The position numbers and the translations under genes are program-made. Of a stretch of 24,025 bases of DNA, positions 12,575 to 21,200 are shown one piece after another (the first letter of the stretch is position 1; each line of letters opens with the position of its first letter). The notes below the pieces were generated by a model. It saw only the letters and a program-made list of their open reading frames with translations, was not told where the DNA came from and did no database searches. Origin of the DNA: a virus; the IMG/VR virus record IMGVR_UViG_3300001353_000022, positions 1 to 24,025 of that record. One strand, written 5' to 3'.

Positions 12575-15271
12575 ATGATTCAACCCCAACCGACTTTAGA
12601 TGCGCCGGCCCCAACTGCTGAAAGAGTGCCAGGAAGCACTAAGTTTGAGAGGTTAAGGCAGAGACTTGTAAATAACAGGGACGGAGCTACTTTTGGTAAT
12701 ATAGACAGTGGAGACATGGCTTATGAGATAAAAGACATGTCTGCTGAAGAGATGACTGCGCTCTACAAAGAGTTCGGTAAAGATCCAGGAATGGCAGAGC
12801 TTTTTCAAGACGCTAACCAAAAGAAAGAGTATTACGCAGAAGGTGGAGACTACAACGGCCTAAGCCTGTTAAACTCCTTGAATTCAAACCTTTCGGATAT
12901 GGCCTCTCAAGACCGGCCAGATGAAGATATGCTCACAAAAGCAGGTCGCTTTGGAGCTGGCGCGCTTCATGGAGTGACTGAAGGTCTCCAAACCGCATTC
13001 GGCCTAGGTCACGATCGCTTTTCGGATACTCCCATAAATAGTGGTGGTCCTCTTCAGCAAGCTGGAGATTTACTCGGACTTGGAAATGCACACCTAGCGA
13101 GACCTTTACTAAAAAAGGGTGCTCAAATGGCGTCTACCCAGGTACCTACAATAGCGAAATACGGGAAGAAAGGCCTGGATTTCGTAAAAGGTATGTTTAA
13201 CGGCGGAAGGGGAGCTACTACTTCAGGAGCCAAAGTAGGCGGGGTAGCTAAGCACACGATCAACGGAGTTGACGATGTCGCAAAAGGCGGAGCTGCTGCG
13301 GTTACTAAAGAAGGCGTCAAAGAAGGCGGCGAACAAGCAGCTAAAAAAGGGCTAATACCTGGCATAATAAAGAGAAACCCTGGGAAGAGTATAGGAGCAG
13401 GTCTTATTGGTGGCGCTGGCATTGCCAATTTAATGGATAACGAGCCTGTCGCTGAAACAACGGAAGAGGGCGAAACCGACGAGGGTATTGATGACGGCAC
13501 GCTCGCAAATGGACAAAGCACTTTAGGACTCGGAACTGGGCTTAACCCAGGTGAGCTGAACGCTAGCAATCAAAGAGACTTTGCAGATAATCTCGGTACC
13601 ATGAAACCGCGTCTTGGCGGAAGTGGAAGCAAAATGATGGATCTAGGTGCGGCCAGACAAAGAGCTTATGCTGACACCCTAGATATGCGAGATATCGAAA
13701 AAGATAAGGGTACATACGACCCAAAGTATTCCCAGGATCCAAACTACTTTCTAAAACAGCGATATGAGTCAACTGGTAATCGTGGAGCAGGCGCCTGGGA
13801 TGCGTTAGATCCCGCAAAAAAAGCGGAAATGGCGAGCAATTACCGAGCAAACAGCTATTACGACTCAAGCTCAGATGCTGGTAAAGCAGCAGATGCCAAG
13901 TTAAAAGAATCGGGTTATACTCCTCCCATGGCCGACGCGCTATCTCAGGCCGAAGGACAAGAAATGGCTGAGCAAAGCCGTCTTCAAGAACTTGATGCAG
14001 CTGTAGAAGCCCAGCAATCAGGAGAAACTGGAGGATATGGTGTTGCCGCAAACCCCGAGAACTATCAGGGCAGCGTTAAGTCGGTAACTAAAGATGAATT
14101 TACAGATAAGAGTGGCATGTTTACACCTGGTACTGGTCTCATCGGAGACGGAAAGGGTGGTTATAGTACTCTTGAGACAGGAGATGCATTTGAAGGTTCA
14201 GGTGGAAAGAAATCTGCTGAAGAATATTTAATAGGAACCGAAGAACAGGGTCCTATTCAGCCTCAGGGAGAGAAGAGCTTTGGTCCTCAGCAAAATATGC
14301 CACGACCAATGCGCGACCCTGGAGTTGAAATACAAGGCCCAGTCGCAGGGGCAGGCAACCAAGGTTACAGTCAAGCTGATCCTCTACTCGACCCAAATGT
14401 TGGCGAAATACAAAACCAACAAAGAGAGCTCTCTCCGATTGAAAACGGAGCTAGCCTAATGGCACAGCTCGATAACTTCGGCCCAGGGAGTGGTAAAGCA
14501 CCCGAGATGACTAAAGAAGGAGTGTTCACCCCTGAAAAAGAAAACCCCTTTCTTGATGACTCGGCCGCTAGCTACGAAAGACCCGAATACGCGAATCAAT
14601 CAGGCAAAGGGATGTACACCGATCAGTTTGGTCAGCAATCTCAATTGAGCGAAGGCTCAGTCCGAATGTCCGCAAATGATGAGGATTACGGCGACAACTT
14701 TACTAGTAAAGACGATGCTCTAGGGTATGTAAACCGAGGAGGTAGACCCACAATAGATGAGCCCGCTCCCGCTCCCGGACCAGTTGCAGATCCAAACGCA
14801 ATCATGGGCCCAGAGAATACCGCGGATACTGGCTTAGACACGCTGACAGGTTTAGGTCTAGGCGCTGGAGTTGCACTGCTGATGAGAAAGTTTGGCGTAC
14901 CAAAACAGGTCGCTGAAAAAATGTTTAAGGCTCAAAGAATGAATGTTGTCCCTCAAGGGCAGCTTGCTAACGGAACCCGATTATTAGGAAACAAAACTCA
15001 ACCAAGACTAGGAAATATGCCCGCTAGAAATACACCGACTCCAGGAGCTGCCGTAACACCAGAACAATTTAGACAAGCTGCTAGTCCCGCTGGCCGAGCT
15101 CAGTCAAGTGCTCTTGCTTCTCAGCACGCTGCACAGAATGCACCTCGAGTAGCTTTAGAGAGATCCGGAATCCCCCGCATTGGTGGAGGCAGATACGGAA
15201 GAACTGAAGCAATGCGGAAAGAAGCTTTAAGAAGACAGAGAGAACAAGCCACTTTAGGCAACACCTACTAA
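12575..15271 (+). CDS. Gly-rich putative virion protein, 898 aa
   Basis: No known family is recognised. The start is ATG 12575 (TCATATG), 23 bp after terL. The N-terminal 100 residues are charged (including DMSAEEMTALYKEFGKDPGM). A Gly/Ala-rich stretch follows (FGAGALHGVTEG, GGRGATTSGAKVGGVAK). A hydrophobic Gly-rich segment is at about residues 268-290 (GKSIGAGLIGGAGIANLMDN). Residues about 290-750 are Gln/Gly/Pro-rich and look disordered. A second hydrophobic stretch is at about 750-770 (LTGLGLGAGVALLMRKFG). The C-terminus is Arg-rich. The layout suits a minor virion or ejection protein that could insert into membranes, paired with the giant protein 12 bp downstream. It does not look like a portal. 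Confidence 0.6.
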   Translation: MIQPQPTLDAPAPTAERVPGSTKFERLRQRLVNNRDGATFGNIDSGDMAYEIKDMSAEEMTALYKEFGKDPGMAELFQDANQKKEYYAEGGDYNGLSLLNSLNSNLSDMASQDRPDEDMLTKAGRFGAGALHGVTEGLQTAFGLGHDRFSDTPINSGGPLQQAGDLLGLGNAHLARPLLKKGAQMASTQVPTIAKYGKKGLDFVKGMFNGGRGATTSGAKVGGVAKHTINGVDDVAKGGAAAVTKEGVKEGGEQAAKKGLIPGIIKRNPGKSIGAGLIGGAGIANLMDNEPVAETTEEGETDEGIDDGTLANGQSTLGLGTGLNPGELNASNQRDFADNLGTMKPRLGGSGSKMMDLGAARQRAYADTLDMRDIEKDKGTYDPKYSQDPNYFLKQRYESTGNRGAGAWDALDPAKKAEMASNYRANSYYDSSSDAGKAADAKLKESGYTPPMADALSQAEGQEMAEQSRLQELDAAVEAQQSGETGGYGVAANPENYQGSVKSVTKDEFTDKSGMFTPGTGLIGDGKGGYSTLETGDAFEGSGGKKSAEEYLIGTEEQGPIQPQGEKSFGPQQNMPRPMRDPGVEIQGPVAGAGNQGYSQADPLLDPNVGEIQNQQRELSPIENGASLMAQLDNFGPGSGKAPEMTKEGVFTPEKENPFLDDSAASYERPEYANQSGKGMYTDQFGQQSQLSEGSVRMSANDEDYGDNFTSKDDALGYVNRGGRPTIDEPAPAPGPVADPNAIMGPENTADTGLDTLTGLGLGAGVALLMRKFGVPKQVAEKMFKAQRMNVVPQGQLANGTRLLGNKTQPRLGNMPARNTPTPGAAVTPEQFRQAASPAGRAQSSALASQHAAQNAPRVALERSGIPRIGGGRYGRTEAMRKEALRRQREQATLGNTY

Positions 15272-15283
15272 CCCGCCCACAAT

Positions 15284-18200
15284 ATGTCCTTACTTAGTGA
15301 TTTGGACTTAGGAGCTGGGGACTACGATAAGAAAAAAGATTCCGGCCTAAGTAAATTTATAAGCAAGCCTTCCCCAAAGGCTTATCAGCCCTTTGGAGGG
15401 CCAGCTCCAGTTACACAGAAGGCTACCAACCTTAAGCGCTACGAAAATCCAGCCGACGACCCACGTGTTGACAACTTTTCTCCTTTCGACGAACTCGACA
15501 CCTACGATCAAGCAAAGTCTCAGCACAGCATATTAACCAGTGAGTCTTCAAAATTAGGCCAGCTAACCTCAATGTGGGACGGTCGGTATGATGACTACCT
15601 CTCAAACGAGCTAAAACCTTTCTACGATCAGCAAGGTTTATACGGAGAAATAAAGGATAGCAAGAGTGGTGACGAGTATTTCAATCAGATCGATGCCCAC
15701 TATAAGCAGCTCGAGAAAGACTCTCTTGAAGAAGACGGTTTTATGGGGCCGTCCGATCGCAAAACCGGAGCACTTGAATCTTTAAAAGGCTTTGGCTCCT
15801 GGAATGGGGCTAATGGTATGCGTGCTAAGTTCCTGAAACTAAAAGAGGAACGCGATAAAAGAAAAGCAATGCGCGACGATGTTGATTCCAGGAAGACAGC
15901 ATTGTTGGACAGCATGGTTAGCATCCCACTTGAACAGCGCATCGCAATGGACGCGCAACTTAAGTCAAAAGGTAAGGGATCCTCTAGCGCAAAACAGGTT
16001 AATGCAAAGCTGAATTCGATGAACTGGGAGAAACCAGTAGTAGATAAGTACAGCGGAGAAGTCATTAATCTCGATCGAGTAGATCCACGAGCCACTATAA
16101 AGTCCACCCCTGACAAATATACAGGAAAAGACCCAATTAAGTCTGCTCAAAACCAACGCCTCGCTAAAGCGATGGGTGGTAATGTAGATGCGATACTAAG
16201 AGAAAGAGAAGTTTTAGATAAAAGTAGAAACCTTAGAACTAAGGGTTACATGACCCCGCACACGGGAACACTCCCCCGTGGCCTCAGCAGAAAAGATGCA
16301 GACCTACTAGATGCAGCAGCACTAAAAGCATCAGGTATTACTGACTTTAAAGGGACTCCCATTGACGAGGCTATCGCAGAGCTAGGTGGCGAAGAAGGTT
16401 TAGAGACAGCAAAGATTTTAAAAGGAGTTTACCAGGCAAAAGACCTATATCGCCAAGCTCAGATGGAGTTAATCAAAAGCGCTGGTAACGGTAAAGCCCG
16501 ACCCGCACTAAAAGATAAGCTCGAGGATGCTAAGAACAACTACTACGGCATGATGAATGTGGCGGGTGACCACGGCCTTAACTCTAGAATATACGAACAG
16601 ATGTCATCTCGCGACGACGAAGTCGGGTGGTGGGAAGGTGTCAAAAGAAACATGTCAAATGCTTGGAACCGTGGTCTTAAAATGGCCGACCAAGCAATGC
16701 TCAGTGATGAGATAGCTTTAAACAGAATAGGGGAATCTACAGTTAAAGAACTTATTGATATATCCCAAGACATCGAAGACATGCCAGGAAGTAAATCGTT
16801 GCAAAGACTTCAGAATATGAAGTCCAGCAATGTTCTTTCAGCGATCGGAAAGATGATTTTTGACGAGCCTGAAGCGCTACCCGAAATGCTTGTAGAAGTC
16901 ATGACGGCATACTTACCGACTTACTTAAATACAGCCAAGGTTGCACTACCCGCATCCGCAGCAGTCGGAGTTGTAGGTAAGATGAAAGGTAAGTTTGGAA
17001 TACTTGCGGCCACAGGAGTAGGCGCTCGACTAAATGCGGGTCTTGCTTCTTTCGCACTCGAGTACACAGGTGAAGTAATGGGCAACCTTGCAGAAATGGG
17101 CATTGATACAAATGACCCCGAAATAGTAATGGCTGCTTTCCAAGATGAAACGGTATTAAATAAGCTTCGCAAGAAAGCCACTTTAAAAGCAGGCGGAGTT
17201 GCTCTAGGTGATATGTTTGGCGCAATGATGGCTGGACGAGTTCGTCAAAGTGCAAACTATTTAGGAATAAAGTCCGGGAAGCTTACAAACGCCAGTAAGT
17301 TCGCTAAGCAAAAAGGTAGAACAGATTGGACTCAAGCTGGTCTTGATGTACCGATTTTTACAAAAGCTCAGAGGATGACGGGTGTTGGTGCAGAAGAAGG
17401 AGTTCAAGTGGCTTCTGGAATGGGTGGAGAGTTTTTAGGTCAACTACTTTCCAGGGATCCTGGCGAAGGATTCGATCACGACGCAATTGCCGCAGAAGGT
17501 GTTTTAGATCTAGTTAGCCCCTTTGGTCTTTACGGATCGGTCAGAGAAATAGTGAAGAAGCCAGACAACTTTGACTTCTCAATGGCAACACCGACTTACA
17601 CTGAGCCAAAACCGTATGAGATTAACGGTGAGCCCGTTGGTACTACAGGAACTGTGACTAGAGCGGGTATGACCAATACCTGGCACACTTTTGATAATTC
17701 AGACAGCATGGCTGCTCATGTAATGGATGCCTCAAATATTAACTTTGATTCCGAAGAAGGTAAATGGCTCCAGCACACAATCATGCAGTTACAAGGCATG
17801 AACCCCGCTGACTTCAAGAACATGCGTTTGGTGATGGCTGAGAGAACACCACAAGATGTAACTGGCGAAGGCTTTTTTGAGCACGATCCAGAAAGCGGAG
17901 CGTTCACCCTCTCTTTTAATAAGAAGCTCATGCAAGAGAATCCCATGAGGGCTTTCATGCATGAATCGGGACACTTTGCTCGCAGACAGATCTACAAAGA
18001 TAATGCAGAGTTTTACGAAACCTACAGAAACCTGGGTGAGAAAGTTCAGCTAGATTCTCTCGCCGAGTATGTCCTTAAAGTGCCTAATATAAAGTACACT
18101 CAGATTAAGGATAAGGCTAAGCAGGCTGAGGTGTTAAAGTACTATCAGACTGTTCCACTAGAAGTACAAGCGGAAGAGTGGTTTTCACTGCAATACGCAA

Positions 18201-21200
18201 GAGTACTTGCGGGAAACAAGGCAGACAGGAGCATCGTAAAACCTTTAGAGAGTTTCTTAAAAGAATTTATTAGACCCGCAATGGAAGGTTGGATGGGTTC
18301 AGTTGAGAATGCTGGAGAAGACGCGGTCAATATTGACGGAAGAATTTTAAGCGCCTTAGGATGGGGACCAAACGGTACTCGTATGGGTGAAGATCTGCCT
18401 CACAGTTTTACAAGAGCTGGAGTTCGAAGCCCCGCTCTACCGAAAGGTTTTGAGGGCATGAGCGAACAGGAAGGTTTAAACTTCTTGTCTCAAGCAATAA
18501 GAGAAGCTGGTCTCCAAGAAAACAAGGAGCTTATAGAATCAGTTGAAGCAATTCTCGGCAGAAAATTTTACACTAAAGAAACTACTGCTTTCGCAACAGC
18601 TGAAGAGAAAGTTACAGCGGCAAAACAGTATAAAGAAGAAGCGGGAAAGATCAGAGAAGCCGTTACGGCCAAGAAGAAAGCTGAGCCTAAAAAAGCACCT
18701 GACAGTGAGCAGAGCTCCAGGATTAAACTAAGGGAGAAAGAAGGCCGTCGGTCAACTTTTGCACCACAAGACCCGCAAGTTGGTATAGATAGAGCCCGAG
18801 GAGACCGCGACGCAACTGAGGCATTTGATGCTGAGGTAGAAGCCGAAGTTCAAGGACAGCTATCTAAAAGCCCGATTGAACAATGGATTTCCGAGTTAAA
18901 TCAGATTGAATCTAAAGCTGCTCAGAATGTCTATGCAACTAAAGCGCAAAAAGACGGGAAAGTCACAGTAACAAAAAGAAGCCCTGGATCTCTTCAGAAA
19001 GTCGGTTCCAAGGTAGTAAAAGAATTTAAAGACCAGGAGGAAGCCGATACTTATGTTAAAGCCCAAACTGAGTCCGACCTTAAAGATTCTACTAAAATAG
19101 TTAATGCCTTAAGAGAGGTTGAGTCGTTACTGACTAACCCAAAAGATCTAGCTAAAAAAGTTAAAGCTGCTCGGAATAAAAGAATTGAGGAGCTGATGAA
19201 AGAAGACGGCATTGCCTATAAAGATCTGCCTCAAGACGATAAAGCTAAGACTTGGGATAAGTATGTACCGAAAGTTTCAGTCATAACAATTATCTCTGAC
19301 CTTACTGGTTTTGATAAAATACTTGAAATGAGTAAAGGTGGCTCGAGCCAGTGGGGTTCGCAGTTAATCGCGAATATGCTCATGAAGCTACCAGGTGTAA
19401 ATGATATTGCGGAGTTTGACTACTTAGGAAAAGACGAACTAAAATCGGTCACCGAAAACATTCAGGCCCGAAAGCAAGAAGCTATTAAAGAAGCTCAATC
19501 AATTGAAAAAAGCTTGGGACAGTTAAGAAAAGCCTATCCCGATAAGAAAAAACAAAAGAAACAAGAGCAGGGTAAGAATGTTATAAGAGTGCACACGCTG
19601 AACCCTGGTGCTGAAGAGTTTACTAAGCAGATTAGTAAAGAAGGTAAGAAGGCAGAGAAGGGAGTTTCATACATAACGGGCATGGAAAAAATGCTAGATG
19701 CGTATGAGAAAGACGATGCAGCAAATTCTACTCCTGAAGAGGCAAAATCAAACAGGGCGTTAGTAAAGGGTCTACTGACCAAGGTTGCTAATAACAACAA
19801 CTTTATAAAGAAATATAAGGGTAACCAGATAGCCTATAACACTAAGGCTAAAGATTTTGTTGTTCTATCGAAAAGACGAGAGAAGAAGAGCGAAAAGAAG
19901 CTTGCGAAAGAAACTGACAACATAAAACCCGATACAAAGAAAGCGATTAAGGCTGCGGTGATCAGCGCGATTGAATCTCAAGCAAAAGCGATGATTAGCG
20001 CAAAAGATTTAACCGCCCAAGACTCCTATTTAAATTACGCAAAGCTTTCCAGAAACCAAACTTTTAGAAATGCTCAGGCTTCCTATTTTGTAGAAAATGG
20101 TTTTAATTATAATTTCATAACTGCATTTTTAGAAGTTATGTCTTCCGGCCCAGACGGAAAGACCATGACCCCAAAAGATGTCTTTAAGCATATCGACAAG
20201 GGTTACGCTCAAGGCACAGAGGCCCAGCTACTGCAAGACGACCAAACACCTTTCGACTTACGCAGTGAGTTTAACAAAAATCTCAAGAAGCTTATTGAAG
20301 CGCCTAAACCCGAACAGAAGAAAGATAAGCAAGGAAAGACTTACACAAAGACGAAGTACGACAGTATGTCTATAGACTCTGTCTACAGACTGTGGAATGA
20401 TACCATAAACGTTAAAGGCGGTATTTTTGACACTCTTAAAGACCAACTAGGCAGAGACCCAAAGCCAGAGGAAGTCGCCCAAAAGCTCTCCCAAATAATG
20501 CGTAAGCCAAAAGCTTTACTCTCTATTCTCGGGAAAGAAGGTAAGGCTGCGAGGTTAGCCTCTCTAACTGAACAGATCCAAAAACTGGAAGAAGCGGAGA
20601 TGCTATACGCTCCAGAAGACTATACTATCATATGGAAGAATACTGTAGTTAACGGCATTAAAGGTGGCACGGCCTATATCAAAGAAACCCAAGGGCAAGA
20701 AGATTTCTACCGCAGGGTAACTATGGAAGACATGGCTAAGACCTCAGATAATCTGAGGTACTACATCGAGAAAGACGGCAAATATTATTCTAAAGATAAG
20801 GACGGTAAAGAATACATAGTGCTAAAGCCTCAAGAGTCGCTGAAGGGTTTTTACTTAGGCTTTGACCTAGCCAAACAAAAGAACCCTGACCGAGCGACTT
20901 CACTATACGGTGGGCTGACTGCTCGCCAATACGCACTAGCTCTATCCGCAGCCGTTGCATCTAGACACTCCCCCGCTAAAGGTAAATCGGTAAAATCTAA
21001 TCTCAATCGGGACACTATAGAGAGCTATACTTCTGACCAGGGAACAAACCTGTTGCAGATCCTATCCCACCAAATATTTCAGCTAAATGAGAAGTCGCTA
21101 GATACAGATTTCGAAAGAGACGGGCTACCAGTTCGCCGACAAAGAATGGCCGAGCTTGCAGATCAAAGAACTCCTCAAGAAGCATTTCTATACGACCTTG

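Noticed and set aside
13123-14051. Two long minus-strand frames opposite the 898-aa gene
   Set aside because: They are Pro/Ser/Leu-rich mirror frames of the Gly-rich + gene, which has consistent protein-like composition.
16899-17255. Minus-strand frame inside the giant ORF
   Set aside because: Antisense shadow of an Ala/Gly-rich coding stretch; no independent start signal.
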